The notes: generated by a model not told the origin, from the sequence alone. A stretch of 64,000 nt of DNA from Eutrigla gurnardus (GCA_963514095.1 OY741279.1:10094822-10158821), one strand, 5' to 3'; shown: positions 1 to 14,285, numbered from the stretch's first letter. Numbers and translations are program-made.

Positions 1-82
1 GTGGGTGCTGACCTGTCTGTGTGTTTCACCGTGTTCCTCCCCTGCATCTGTCCTCACAGCACTTTTCACCAAGGCCATCTGA

Positions 83-2357
83 CCACACGTAAACATCCTC
101 AAAAACACATTTCCATCGACTCTCCCTAACATGGCAGGCCTCATTTCATACCAGTGTTTATCTATTTGTGAAGCATTTACAGATTCTTAAATGCTAATGT
201 GCATTCTGTATTGTGCGAGGCGTTTGCTCCCTCTTCATGTTGTTAGGCCTGGGGGAAAAAAAGCGGAGTTTAAAAAGTGAGCATCAAGGTCTGTGTTGGG
301 CGCTCTCACAATAGGCTGTTCTGAATAAGCACACACGGGCTGGTGAACGCCATCGGCGCTCACCTCGCTCTTCCACACATTCTGTTCTTTTTCAGGCTTT
401 AGTGTGTTTGAGGGTCACATTTGTGTAAGTGCATTTGTGTGCCTTTTTGCATATGTATGACAATAACTAACCTTCTCCTTTTACTTCAGTGTTTCTTTCT
501 AATTGTCAGCCAATGGTGTAATCACGCTGTTTTATTAGGAAAATAAGAAATGCTGTTAGCTTTCATAATCCTTCTTAAGATTGTTTTATCACCTTGATAC
601 TAAAGTACTTTTCCTATCTAATAATATAATTTTTTCATAGTTGTTTCATAAGAATTCTAACAGGGAGATAGACCTCTGGGGTGTAAGCAGTGGATGCTGA
701 ACAATGAGGAAGTAAAGATAACCTTGAACAAAATACAACCATTATTTTAGTTTGAAGCTTCTGTATTTGCCCCCATCTTATTAAAACTCTTCTTTTTAAT
801 GAAAAAAAGATTGCAATTTGGAAACTATGCATCACACATCCATAAACAATGAGAGGCAAATGTCATGGTTACACAATTGTGGAATTCAGGGAGAAAATAT
901 TAGGTACATAGGTGCACACAAGCCCGAGGGCAACAAATGATATCAATGCCAATATAGAGTTGTCTGGTGCATGCTGACAGGAGAGTGTCGCATCATTTCT
1001 CTGCTTATCACACAGGGAAACATCCCCTTTGACCCCTTCTGTACTTGTAGATGCACAGACAAGCTGAAAGTAGAACACAAAACAGGAAAAAATACTGGAC
1101 ACAGTTGCTCAGACTGAACATTCCCTTCAAAACCACGTGCAGAGCCCAAACCACATTTATTTTAACATCCAGTAAGCACTAACAGATTCTAAAATGGTAA
1201 GGATATCTTTAGTAACCTCTTCAATATTAACTGCTCACTATATCACCTTCGTTGGCAAGGTCTCATCCTGCAATCACCCCTCCCCCAGACCTGATCTCCT
1301 TTGTTCCATCGTGAGGACCATCCATCCCTCTTGGGTGATATTTTACCAGTGAACACCCATAACTGGCCTTCTCCTTGCATGTCTTTCTCTCCCATTGTAT
1401 CTTGCTGCTGTTTTTCTGCCACAATCTTGTGTCTGGTTAATGTTGCTGGATTTTTCTGTGTCTGGATTTGATTGGACCTTGCGTGCAAATGCACACACAA
1501 ACAAAAACACATCAGACATTTAATCAGTTCCCAATTTGTTAGGATCTCTTAATGCACGACAACGTCATTCATGAATACACGGACACAACAAAGCATGGAG
1601 GTGGTCCTGATCATCATGTGTCCACATGAAGGTTTGCATATTTCGCTATCATGCAAGGGGTTTTAGGGAGTCTTAAACAAAGTCAGAGACCAAAGCCACA
1701 AGTTTTACTCTACATGGACTCGTGCACACACAAACATATAAACACACAGATGTGCACGTCAGAGCCAGAACACACACGCTCATAAACACATATGTAACAC
1801 AGATGAGGAAGAGGCCTTGTTAGAGAGAGAAGGGTTGTGAAATTATTCATTGTCATAAACACGCGTGTGCCTGCTGTCGCACACATGAGCACCAAGAGAC
1901 GGGATCCAAGCTAGACATTGAAAGAGACACGAGATGCAATTTAAAGTCATTAGAGATCATTTTTCCACACTTGATCAGACTGATTACAATCCAGACAGCA
2001 TCTGGTTTGTAACGTGGTGGCTGTTTACATGTGTTTTGTTAACATTAGCCATTGGAGCACATTCCTACCCATGTAGGAGTAGTGCTTCGTCGGACATTTT
2101 GGAAACGTTTGGGGGAAAATATTACTGTTAAATAAGAATCTGGTGATGGATAAATGCATGATTTGACGCTGACTCATTCTTTATGGCAGATTAGCTCCTT
2201 TTTTGTCTCGCCAGCCAACACACCAACATCACTATTACTTACCGTGTGGAGAAAATGGTATGGAGGGAGGGAGAACGGGAGTAATGAACCTATGCATGTG
2301 CTTTCCCTGGTGGTTTGAATGGTGAGTGCAGGCCATAATTCACCTCCACGCAAATTG

Positions 2358-2359
<2 letters not shown>
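83..2359. other. Non-coding flank
   Basis: Unique-looking AT-rich sequence. No gene, RNA or repeat I can support; open frames here lack any coding signature. Confidence 0.6.

Positions 2360-2419
<60 letters not shown>
2360..2419. repeat. (CA)n microsatellite
   Basis: About 60 bp of uninterrupted CA in the downstream flank of foxo3. Confidence 0.95.
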
Positions 2420-2639
2420 AAAGCAATACTTTCGACTCTCTCTTTGTGTCTTTGTGTGCGTCCTACCCTCCATTAAGGCCAGTGCAGAGAAGATATATGT
2501 ATGTGGGAAACACAATGACCTTGTCTCTCTCTCTCTCTTTCTCTCTCTCCAGTGCATCAATTTTCAAGATTGATCAACAATAGCAACAAAAGATTCAATG
2601 AATGTAGTGACTTGCTTGCCCCAGTCTTTTTAAATTGCT

Positions 2640-3200
2640 AGTCATTTGTGCTGCCCCGTCCTAGTCAACTAGTTGACTAAACAGTCATTTTGATCTTAGT
2701 CGACTTGTTGTCATTTTTTATGCTATTTTCATGCTGAATGACTTATTTCCCCCCAGAAACTAAAACTCTGGTAAAAACAAGATTGGTGGGGAAAGTGGTG
2801 AGAATGTGGAGAATCTCAGTTTTACAGATCTGCCAATTATTATCGCTCAGATCGCCCCTGCTATCGAGACGATTTTTGACTTGAAATACTGTCTATGGCT
2901 GTGAAAGACACAGCAGGATTCTGGGTCGGGCTTGGGCATGCTTCAGACTCCTGGTGTAAGCGGTACTGAAGCAGAAATGGACCGAGAGGTAGTGCGACGC
3001 TCCATCCTTTTAGAATAAAAATGCCACTCTGTGCTCAGTCCAAAATTCGCTCTGCTCATGCTGCCCGCCCGCTAGTGCTCCGCTCACATGCTCTGAGGTC
3101 AAGTGTTGACTAGAGATATGTGCAGACGTGACTTTTCGGTAAAGTTGCAGTCATGTTCTCTGTGTTGTTCTCTAATGTGATGACTCTGAGAAAGCGCTTC
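2640..3200. mobile_element. Probable DNA-transposon remnant
   Basis: Opens with palindromic-looking AGTCAACTAGTTGACTAAAC and TTAGTCGACTTGTT, words that recur in teleost hAT debris. There are no intact termini or coding frame. Boundaries are guesses. Confidence 0.3.
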
Positions 3201-4689
3201 TGGGAAACTACCTTAATGTATGTCGTATTACAACACTCGAGATCAGGACCTGAATCCATCAACAACACTAATAAATGGACATATCCTTTGCTTTTCAGTT
3301 GAAAAACGTGGGATTAGTTATTTTTTAAAGTACCCTTTCTTGGAGAATCCTCCAACACAAAAAAGGCAGCATGCTAGAGTACAGTATAATACATTGCGCC
3401 CTATGACCCAGTGCACACACATGTAATGCAGTCACATGCAGCCACATGCTACAGTGGGAGGTGAAGTCTCAACCCAGAGGGTGGTGGGGGATGGGAACAC
3501 GACGTGGGTTAGTGGGCTTAAACGCCAGCAGGATTGAGAGCAAGCAAAGCACGATGCCCCCTCACATGGGGATATAACACAGACGAGGTGTGTGTGTGTG
3601 TGTGTGTGTGATGAATTCTACGTATACTGGCTTGATATAAAGGAGGTGGAGATGAAGGTTTGACAGGCAGCTTTTCTGTTTCCTGCCTGATTATTCACCT
3701 CATCTCCCTCCCTGCACAGCCCAGCATCACCCTCTCTCATTTTCTGTGTGGGACTGTTATTGAGGAAAAGTGGGGTTGACAGTGGAGAAATAAGAGCAAA
3801 AAAATAAAAAATAAAAAGCCCACATGAGATTAATATAGGAAAGAGGTGTGAGAATGACTGAAGGGAAGGTGAGAAGAAAGGAGTAGAGGAGCAGAAGCCG
3901 AGGAAATGACTGTGAGGGAAAAGAGATTTGAATCAGATTTTATCGTGTCGTATACATGCTTTCATTTTGCATTTGTTTATATTACCGATTAAATCAACCA
4001 ATATTTTTATCATGTGTAACTCAAGATTACATCACATGGCCAAGCCCAAAACAAATACATTTGACAAATGAAAAGCATCAATCAACACAATGATTTCCCT
4101 CTTCTCACAGTTCACTTGTGCACTGCTGGTGCATGAGGTTATCCAGTTCAATCCAATCAATGGTCAAAGCATCATTGATTGAGACGAAAATAACGGAATC
4201 ATTTTGAATCCATGGCGATGCTTCGCCAAGGTGGATAACGAGAAAGAGGGGGGCATCCATCAGTCTCTACTTCTATTTTTTTTTTCTTTCTCCATCCCTG
4301 TTCCTCATCTACATCGTACACGTTTAATTAACACTTACATTTTTCCTCAAAACATCAAGATTTTTCCTCCTTCAATTCATACATCTGGGTGGAGAGGGAG
4401 AGGGAAACTAAGAGATCAGATAGTGATTCTACAAAACAAGATAAAGAGAAGATGAAATTTGAGGAGACTAGTGTATTGTATAGCAATAGAGACGTCATCC
4501 ACTGACATGGGCTTGAAAATCATTTTCTCTAATCGATGGTGAATTCCTTAATGAGTACAAATTCAAGCAACTTTCAAATGTAAACGAAGGAGAACATAAA
4601 TGTTGTAATATTGGAGAATGAGGACACTATTGTTGCAAGTATTACACTGGTAGCAGCGGCAATTGCATTAGCATTGTGCTGCTCTAGAG

Positions 4690-4800
4690 CAGGGGTTCCC
4701 AAAGTGGGGGTCAGGACCTCGTGGGGGAGTCGCCGATGGGGGGTCGCAAGATGATTTTCATTGACTGAGATGCTCTTCTGGTAATGGAAATTAAAGTATC
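4690..4800. mobile_element. hAT-type transposon end
   Basis: Begins CAGGGGTTCCCAAAGTGGGG, a terminal inverted repeat typical of fish hAT elements, followed by a G-rich segment. I found no convincing partner terminus or target duplication, so the element is truncated or diverged. Sequence to about 5130 may belong to the same or a nested element. Confidence 0.6.
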
Positions 4801-5359
4801 GTGTAAAAAAATAAGTTTGCACACGACAGCAACAATGTTACATGGAGATGACTTTGACTGAAATATTCTGCTTTTATCTTACAGTAAATGATTTATGTAA
4901 CATCATATCATGGCTGTCAGACCCGACTTTTCAGCGATGTGTTCGTCTTTTCAGCCTTGGGCTGTGTCTACCTTGACTTGGCTGTAACTTTATTCCAACC
5001 ACATGATTGGTTTGGCACTGTGCTTTCCTTATTATCATTGGCTGTTCATGTTGTTTGTCAAAACATGGAAGAAAAGTTATATCGTGATAATTATCTCTGT
5101 CTTTTTATCGCCCAGCTCTATTTGCCAAGTGTTATTTCCCTGTGCCTTTGCCACATAGCATCATTGCCCCCTCCCCACTCACTCACTTTACACCCCTGGC
5201 CTGAATATGGTGGTGCAGCTGGTGTGATCTCATCTCAAGATGGTTTCTATTTACGCAGTATGTTTAATTGTACAATATGTCTTTTAAACACAGTTTTAAA
5301 AAAACTGTAATTGCTTTAACACTTCACCCACTTAAGGAGTAGCCTGACTCAAAGGATGT

Positions 5360-5990
5360 ACACCGTGGGTGTAAGACCCTGATCAGACAGAGTGCGTTTT
5401 AGCAGCCTGGGGTGGCTTTTTGTAATTGCTTTCAATCAGAGTGAGGTGTTTTGCACGTTGCTGAGTGCCTTGCATTTTCCACTCTGTGCACCTCAGGTTT
5501 TTATATGAACACCCTGTTAACTTTTCCACTCTGAGTTGTTGTTTTTATTTTTTAACTCAGAGCGGAAATGCATCCAACGTCATCAGCGTTTTTTGTTTTT
5601 TTTGTCATTGTCTGCCTATTTCAGCCAGCATTTTCCTCCTTTCTATGTTTTCTGCAGAGGCACAGTGTCTGCATCCTGTGCTTAGCACTGCCCAAGACAA
5701 TTGTGAAGAAATACAAAAAAGCCAGAGCATTTTTTCATATATTCCTGAATGAAAACGTGTGGAGCTTAAAGGTCATATTTTGCTTTAAATATAGTGGTTT
5801 GACAAACCTTTTTTCAGAGCTTTTAGCTGCATCTTATGGTCTCCATCAGTGGATGGAGTCACGAGGATGGTTCGGTTGTTGGCAGTGTATTCTTTGTTCA
5901 AACATGTTTGTTCTGTCATTAATATTGAACTTTAAACTACAAAAACAAAACATAAAACATAATGAACCCACAATAACTCATAATTGACAT
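5360..5990. mobile_element. Probable DNA-transposon remnant with internal hairpin
   Basis: Begins near CTGATCAGACAGAGTGCGTT, a phrase common in fish DNA-transposon remnants. It contains a 15-bp near-perfect hairpin (5523-5537 with 5554-5568). The frames across it do not look like protein. Boundaries are uncertain. Confidence 0.3.
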
Positions 5991-6690
5991 AATTAAGCCT
6001 ATACAAGCCAACAACGCAGCCACACAAACAGTCCAAAGAGAAAAAAGGACTTTTGGTATGAGCAGCTAGTACATATTTGACTACATCACTTCTAATTTTG
6101 TAGATATCATTATTTTAATATGCAAGATTTTATCATTTTGCCACATCTGACTCTCTTTATTCTTCTACTAACCCAACCATTTCGTCTCACTTCCTCTCAC
6201 GCCTCTATTTCTGTCATTGCACCTCCACGCTGCCTAGTACTTTTCACGCCGATGCTGTGCATCACATCCTCACACATTCATACATGTGATGCGCCCATAT
6301 GCATGCACATGCTGTGAATCTCCAAAGTAAACGGAAGAGACGAAATTGAAAGGCCTGTGATTGCGTGGGCATAAATTACTCTGTAAAGATTGTTCCTACA
6401 TTACTGCAAGCAATGCGGATTAATCCATAATGACGCATGTCATTTTGTGTGCATGTGAACGTGTAATTTGCAAAAGGCCTGTGCAGTGTGAAGCGATCTG
6501 TCGCTCCACTACAGGCACTACAGAGTCTGAGCCATAATGTGCCGTGATGACGCTGATCACAGCCTGTGAATGGAGGTGCTGCGGGACAATGCTCAACCGC
6601 TCTGCGCCGGTGTGCCATTACAGAGATGACATCATTCCACTGCAGCACTTAGCACGCACATGCACACACTCACACTCTCTCTCTCACACA

Positions 6691-6746
<56 letters not shown>

Positions 6747-9700
6747 CACACACAGAAGTATCATTTACGACTGCTCAGTTCTCAGGTCCCCACCCCCCCT
6801 CTCAGATTCATCCTTGTGCGTTTAGTGTGTGTGTTGTGCATGTGTGTGTGTGTGTGTGTGTGTGCTTCTGTGTAGAGCAGGAGTTCAGATAAGGTATAGA
6901 GATCAGGCGGGCTATCGGGATGAAGAGTAGCCCTACCGCATCCATCAGTGGGGCAGCGTCGATGCTGGGCTGGGGGGGATGAGAAGCCCGCTAATGGCCA
7001 TATCGCTACAGATCCATCACATCTCCATCTTGTTTACACTTCAAACCCCACACCACGTATTGATGACTCACGTCTCATTAGCCAGACAGTACATTTGTGT
7101 TTGGCATTGTGTGTCTCCATTGCGTATGTTAATGAGGAGAAAATAGAAATAAATAGAAATGGACGGACGGACAGGTGGATATATAGATGTGTGGAAAAAT
7201 ACAACAGTACTCTGTATTTAGCAGTTTTATCTTCATGTCAGGACCAACTTGTCACCCAACCTGTCATTATGACTAATAGCGCTGGAAGCCAGGAGCCACA
7301 GTGACTCCTCACTGTCCAGTCTGCTCAGGCACTAGTCTGTTTACTTGCTTATTTCACGTTGCTAAGTCTTTTGTTGTTTGTTCAAACCAAGTTTGGTTTC
7401 AGGTTAGTCCTACCTTTAATTATAAACGGCTCAACTCAAAGGTAGAGTGAATGGACTATATAAAAGGATTTAGTCATAGGTCAGGTTTGAGAGATGTTAC
7501 AGGTGGACATGCATGATTAATGGGGCTCAGTGGACAATAAAGCTGTATTCTCTTCTATTACTCAGAGTTCCAAACAACTAGAGCCGATCAATACTGGATT
7601 TACTTGAGGCTGACATCAATGTCAATATTTGAGTTTAAAAAAAAACTGTAATACACTGCAGTTGTTATTTATTGGCTGACAAATACCACAGTATTCATAT
7701 CTGCAATAAGCTAATATCAGTCGACACAAACTGTTTTCTGTGTAAACCCCAGGCACTGTCCCTTTACTTACCCCAACTACTATATAATGTGACTCCTCCT
7801 CTTGTCAGGTGATGGCACATCTTGTGTCACAATGGATGAAACTGTGACTCAGTCCTGGTTAACATGATATAATACATCACCTTGAGCTACAGCTCAAAAC
7901 GTAGTTAGTCTGATTCCAGACCTCTGAATCACTGCACATATCTCTGAACATCAGAGCAGGCAGGATTAACGATGGGGACATGCCAAATGAAAGTTCAGTC
8001 TAATTACCAGCAGAGACAATTACTTTTTCAGGTGACGAATCAAATAAAACGACACATAAAAAAAACAATAAATTCTAATTGGCTTTAAATGCTACATAAT
8101 ATGACATGGTGTATGTTTGACACACAACACTATCATGTACTGAATGTCGTTGCTTCATGGTTTCAAGGGTTTAAATGCTTTTGGTGCGAGTCAGCTGCAG
8201 GCATGTTACAGTATGTAGGTGGAGTGCTGACTCACGATGCTACACACTGTGTGCTATGAACAATAAATAAACACAAAGGCACACATGTATGGAAAGACTC
8301 TCAATGGCATATGACACTCAATGGATGTACTTAAAGGACCACACCTCTCCCTTTTAGGTAGAATTACACGCAAAAACGCCTGTAACAGAATGCACCCATA
8401 CAACAGCTGTTGTGTTAAAACTGGTGTTCCTGATAGGTTAACAGCGTGGAGATATGGAAGAGGCCATTTGTGATTATCTAATGTTAACCACAAATGCACA
8501 CGTACGCATGCCCTCAAACAGTACACACCCTGGTGGCCTACAGCGAGTACACAGGCTAATTGCTTCCCGTATGAAAACAAAGATGACATTCACAAAATAA
8601 GAGCCCACTGAGGCAAATGAAGCACCAACATGTGGGTGGGATGAAGATCGCGTGCAGACAAATGGACACGGTCAGTTTGTTTCGATGGAACAAGCAGAAA
8701 CAGAAAACAGACTTTGGTGCTGAGTGTACAAAACAACATGAGTATATATCTGTAGTAACTATGCACAATGTAAACTCAAAGGGAAAATTTCAAAGCCTCA
8801 TTGAGTTTCCTGCAGTTTTAAGACTAAAAATAATACCCATCATCACGCTAGGGTACGGCTAAAATTTACTTAATTTTGAATGTGGATGTAGTTGCTCTAA
8901 AATAAAGTCCGTAAACACGGAAACGCAGACAAGTTCAGAAGAGTTTCCAGCCGACCAGTAACCTCAGTGACCGCGTACGGCCTGGGGTGACTGCAGCCAG
9001 GTCAGACAGTCAGTAGTCAGTCAGGTGATCAGCTGACTGGGAACTATTGAAATGTGGGTTGGGTATTTGTAGCTGTGGTGAGCCTGCTTTTTCAGTCATG
9101 AAGCATGTTTGAGTTTGGGTTTTTTGAGTTTGCAGTCGACTCTGAGCTTTGGCAATGTCTATTTGGAAGAACGCAGTGGATCCTCCACTCCCCAATTCTT
9201 TTATCCATTCTAAAATTTCTCCTCTTCAAATAGAGTGTTTGAAGATACCAAGCAAACGGAAAGGACTTTGTTTGATCGAAGAGACATTGTTCCCGATGCA
9301 TGCCCTGGGTTTGGCAACAATGACAAACAGTGTGGTTATGAAAGTACCTTACTGTATATGACGACACGCTGACAAAGACAGAAATACTGTGAATGTAACA
9401 TTTGAACTGAATTATGATGATAGGCTGTCCAGCTATTTAAGCACATGTATTATTTCTATAAAAGATTATCACGACTACTGTATGCCCATGTAGTATTATA
9501 CCATGATGGTCTACTTGCTATATTTCAAAGAATCCTCTACATTGTTAGGAATATAATTTTGGTGGAGAAACATAACCGGATTCCATTTAAACCCATTTAA
9601 AGATGTTGGTCATAAGGACCATCGGTTTCAGCCTTAAAACCTCACCATGTGTAATTTTTCTGTAATCGAAGGAAATTAATTTTGTCTTGTAAGAATAAAT

Positions 9701-9846
9701 CATTTCCAGGAACATTACATGTTGTGTTCTTAATGTTCTAAATGTTTTGCATTATTAAAGTTAACACATGAAAGATTTGTAAAAGTTAATCATCAGATCT
9801 TTACACCTTTTTAGCAATTAGAAGTTCCTATTACACCACTTGAAGG
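5991..9846. other. Non-coding flank
   Basis: Apart from the microsatellite at 6664 and a FOXO-type TTGTTTAC word at 7030-7037, I see only a weak transposon-like patch (7600-7730, GGCTGACA/ATATCAG words). No exon of a neighbouring gene was recognised. Confidence 0.5.
6664..6754. repeat. Mixed (CA)n/(CT)n microsatellite
   Basis: CA units interspersed with CTCTCT blocks, then a pure CA run with one CG step. Confidence 0.9.
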
Positions 9847-10090
9847 AAGAGTGTGTAGGATTTAGGGGGATCGGTTGGCAGAAATGGAAGATTTATTTTA
9901 CATTTATATTTTTAAATACAAGTATGTATGTAATATAAGTATTCTTTAGTGCATAATCATCTGAAAATAAAAATTGTGTATTTGTTACCTTTTAAAATGA
10001 GCTGAGAATGAAAATAAGCATCTACATATGGAGCTGGTCCTCTTCACAGAGGAGGACGCCATTTTTCTACGGTAGCCCAAAAACATGTAG
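9847..10090. repeat. Dispersed repeat (GTGTGTAGGATTTAG type)
   Basis: Starts AGAGTGTGTAGGATTTAGGG and runs through GGTCCTCTTCACAGAGGAGG and GCCATTTTTCTACGGTAGCC, a block I recognise as a frequent teleost interspersed repeat. It lies about 1 kb beyond the likely foxo3 poly(A) site. Confidence 0.55.
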
Positions 10091-10755
10091 TAATTTCATA
10101 AATGACCTCTGTCTCATGCTTAATATTTGCATGTTTCTTTGTGATATAGTGACATCTTTGGGTTACATCGGATTTTCTACTTAAAAAATATATTTAACTT
10201 GCCGTAAATACTGCAGTCTGAAGTGTTCTTAAAATAATCTTTCAGGTTTTATAGACGAGTCTCCTGTCAACCTCTACATTCACACAGAGAAACACACACT
10301 CACTTAAATTTATAGGGTTATCTGGAATAATCTTTTAAGGATAACAGGCCTCACCTTTTGGCAGAGGGGGGACGTGACCTATTGGCTGTTCTCAACAGGG
10401 GGGAGGCAAGAAAGGAAATAAGAAGAACATCAGCAGAGTGGGCTGGCCAAGGCCTGGGGGAAATATCAGACATGCAAGTGACCCCTATCTCTGAATGTCC
10501 CCCCTCTCCCTTTCCCTTTTATGTTTCGCAACAAGTAAGGAAAAGCACCCTGGTGTCAGATATCAGAGGGCTCCTGTACGTCTGCTCTCATTTAATGCAA
10601 TCTTACACAAAACAAACATTGTGCAAGAGGACTTCCAGGAACTTGAGAAGAACACCGAGTTGTTTTGCTGTTTATATCCCTCCAGACTGACATGAGAAAG
10701 AGATTTATTTCCTGGAGTTAGGGTGGGGTTTAAGTTGTTCATGCACAAGTGCTCA

Positions 10756-10798
<43 letters not shown>
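10756..10798. repeat. (CA)n microsatellite
   Basis: About 42 bp of CA just beyond the likely foxo3 3' end. Confidence 0.95.
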
Positions 10799-10799
<1 letters not shown>

Positions 10800-11017
10800 T
10801 TTGGAAAACACTTGGCAAGATCACTTGTAAATTAACATCACATGCAAGGCAAGCGAGAGCTGTAACATTCCTTATGAGCAGTTAACATTGTCCCTGTGCT
10901 TCCACAGCACTCATGACATTTATGTACCTCTTATATTTTCATGCTTTTTTACAGCAATAAAATAATAATAAATAACTTAAGACAAGGACATGGAAAGGGC
11001 GTGGAGCCTCACCAAGC

Positions 11018-11023
11018 TTTATT
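11018..11023 (-). terminator. Candidate poly(A) signal of foxo3
   Basis: AATAAA on the minus strand, about 3.35 kb into the proposed terminal exon. It is the first clear canonical hexamer I see downstream of the stop. Assignment to foxo3 is inferred. Confidence 0.35.
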
Positions 11024-14000
11024 TACATGCGCACCATTTCTTATACAAACTAGATTACAATTCAAAATGGAATACACAGGAAAAATACCTACTAACATCA
11101 AGTCGAGAAGAAGCGAGATTAATAAAGGGCAAAGTTCAAAGGGCAAAGTTCAGAGGGCGTGTTGAGGGGAGCTGGCCTGGGCCTCTAAACAAGGATGGAA
11201 AAGGTCCAAGAGAAGATAATGAAAAGGAAACGTCCAAGAGGTGATTAAGGTATCTAGTGGTATGTTTCTTCATTTTTTTTGTTTTTTTTTTGTTGTCGTT
11301 GCTTTTCTTGGCTTTAAATTTGCACATGTTGTGCTGCAGGTGTGTGTAGTGATAATCTGTGCCTGAATGAAGCAATAGCGCTGAGTGGTTGTGTGGAAGG
11401 CCTGCTCCACTATGACTAAGTGTAAACTATGTCCCCAAAGAGCCAAAACATTTTACACTGAATGTACAAAATGTAAGGACCACCTTCCTGGGATTGAGAT
11501 TTGCGGTTTTATCAAGGACCAATAACCCCTCTTTGAATAGACAGGTTTACATGGTTGCTTGAATTTATCTTGCCAGTCTTCTTCACAGGAGGAGTAAAGC
11601 GCTCCTAATATTTAGTACGGTCAGTGTAGATCCAAACGCTTAGCACCTCAGGTGATGGCTCAGGATTCCCACTGCCAAAAGACGTGATAAATGCTGTGGA
11701 AATGTTTAGATGTGACAAGTGAGGTGTAGGACATTCCAGCTCGTTGTCAGATGACATTTGAACCACACCAAAGTTATGACCGAATGCTAACTGAGAGCAC
11801 CAGGATGTATACCTGCTGTATTCCACGTGGAATAAAAACAAGCGTGTAGCTGAGGAATGCCCGTTGAGAAAGCTTTCCCTGTGTCTGCCTCGCTGTACAC
11901 ACACTCGTAATAGTAAACCCATTAATGGTGCAAGTCTGTAAGCCCTGATTTTCAAAATAGAAAGTGTGTATGTCTTTTGAGCGCTCAAGACACAGGGTCC
12001 TCTACGTGTTACAATTTCTGTCGCAGGACGGCACCATTGGAAGGGTCTAGGGGTACAGCTATGTCATGCACTAAACCTCAGATAGCACAGTAGATCATTC
12101 TAGCCAACCATGCACACACACACACTCCTCTGCCTTGGCCTCAACGTGATAAACACACATCTGTACACTATTATACACAGGGGGCATACACTTCATGTCG
12201 CTACCCCAGACAGAGAAGGGATACCAGGGTGTCCAGATGCTACAACAATGATGCTTTTCACCATTTTCAAAATCTGGTTCAACAATTAAATCGCTGGTAA
12301 CAGTGTTCCCTCCTACAGGGTGTTGTTCATTACTTCTTCAACTTTACCTTCAGAGGTATCGCAAAATCAAAGGGTCAAGTACTACATGAGTATATAAGGA
12401 CATACAGCGAGTATATATGCATTTCACACAATTCATAATGCATAAATACATGCATGCATACAGTTTGCCTGTGCTGTATGCACCATGAGGGATAGTGAGG
12501 GATTACACATCCTCGGGAGATTAATTCAACAGAAAACTCCACAGATAAACACATACACACACGCGCACATTAACATGTACTCAGGAGATACAGGAAGTCA
12601 CCTGCAGGAGCACCAGGCGTGTCCATGAGGGGGATGTGTGTATGCGTTTCACGAGTCCGACAAGGGGGGGTGGGGGGGGGGGGGCTATGACGGCAAAAAA
12701 AAATAACGGACAGAGTGAAGTCTTAATCCTGACGTTTATCTTCCTTCTTCCTCTTCATCTTGACGGCCAAAAGTTCACAGGTTACAAGTTCACAAACACA
12801 AAGCATTACTGTTTTTTTTTTTTTATCAAGAAATGTTAAAATACCATTAGAATGTGACTTGATGTTACTTAAATGGGAAGCCTCCTTTTTCCCCCCTGAG
12901 TGATTCTATATATGCATAAGAAGCCCCACAAGCTCATGACAAGAAAACAGCAGAGCTTAACACAGATCCCTGGTATTATTTCTTCTATCTATGTGTGTGC
13001 ATGTGTGTGTGTGTGCTGTGATTTGGCTGCCAGCATATCCTACTGTTTGTTTCAAGTAATTTGGCAATATACAGAGATAGCTTATTATTGTTTTTACTCA
13101 AGAAACAAATGGCTTCTAGAGGAATGAGCCTAAAAACCCTGCCTCGCCCCCCGTCGCCGTCTGCAGGTTCAACCTTGCCGTGCTACAAGTGGCTGCAGCT
13201 TTCTGCAGGTCGTAGATAAAAACGTAAACAAAACAAACAAACAAACAAAAATAAAATGCACGGCTTGCTCTCAGGGCAGGGTTCAACACTGTTTAGATAG
13301 CACCTGTAACGGTGTGGAAATGTTCAAAATCCCAGGACACAGGTATTGATTTTGGCTACATCATATGCAGTGATAAACAACCTCAACGGAACTCACCAGA
13401 AGTGAAGAAATATAAGAAAAGACGGACAAAATCTTTCCCCATCCAGCTTCAACTTTACACTGCCCTGCACTGCACAAATATCCATGACACAGATTTTCTT
13501 CCAATAGGCTTTTTTCATCTTTTTTACAGTTAGATATAGACAAACGATAGCAAATATCTTTTTTTTATATTCAGCTAATTGTAATACAACCCTCAGTATG
13601 CTGTATTTACTTTAATTGAAGCAACTTATAAGAACAAAACTGGACGTGCATGGCGTTGAGTTGAGCAGTTTTAACTTGTAAGTGCTCTGACGTTTTGCAA
13701 ACTGGGGCACAGAGTGGATCTGTCTGTTTTAGTATGTATTGTATGCGTTTCCATCTTTTCATTTCATCGGGACACCACTTCTTTTTGTAAAGACATGTAC
13801 GATGCAGAAACAATTATGATGAAACAGAAAATCCAAAAACAAACACTGAACATTTAAAAATCACTAAGTGACAACAGAGGGAAATCATTTTTTTCAACAC
13901 ATCCACTGGATTAGATTTACATCACATCACTTCTTGATTTTTTCACTTTACACCTTCGTTCTGTCTTTTTTTGTGTGTGTCTTCATCGGAAACAACTGCA

Positions 14001-14277
14001 CCATGCACTCCTTCAGTCTTTGCTTGATATTTAGTCCTTGTATTGCGCCTGAAAACCCCTTCTGATAAAGCATTGTCTCTTTGATATCAACATACTGGGT
14101 GTCAAAGGAAAATTGCATAATTCTAAGATTCGTGAATTTGACATAGCTTTCTTTTTGTGGTTGTTGTTTCACAGGAGGCTTTGAGGGCTGATGTGCAGTA
14201 TCTCTATAGTCTGTCGGATCGTTCATGGTTCACCAGTATGGGAGCGAAGGTAAAGCTCTCGAGAGGAAGTCTTCTTC

Positions 14278-14285
14278 TGTAAACA
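14278..14285 (-). promoter_or_regulatory. miR-30-type 8-mer target site in foxo3 3'-UTR
   Basis: The minus strand reads TGTTTACA, the perfect 8-mer for the miR-30 seed, 90 nt into the terminal exon. FOXO3 is a reported miR-30 target in mammals, and the human 3'-UTR as I recall it has GTTTACA at the same relative place. Function is inferred. Confidence 0.5.

Noticed and set aside
2326..2583. Long (TH)n/(CV)n peptides encoded by CA/TG arrays here and at many other sites
   Set aside because: Translations of dinucleotide microsatellites, open in several frames by construction.
5193..5198. CCCCTG as the right end of the hAT element starting at 4690
   Set aside because: Only six to seven bases of inverted repeat match and the flanking 8-mers (CTCTAGAG, GCCTGAAT) do not form a target duplication.
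4888..5310. 140-codon plus-strand frame
   Set aside because: Cysteine- and leucine-rich without recognisable domain; overlaps transposon-like sequence adjoining the hAT terminus.
13948..14226. 92-codon minus-strand frame
   Set aside because: Lies inside the proposed foxo3 3'-UTR exon, has no recognisable domain and an AT-rich random-like composition.
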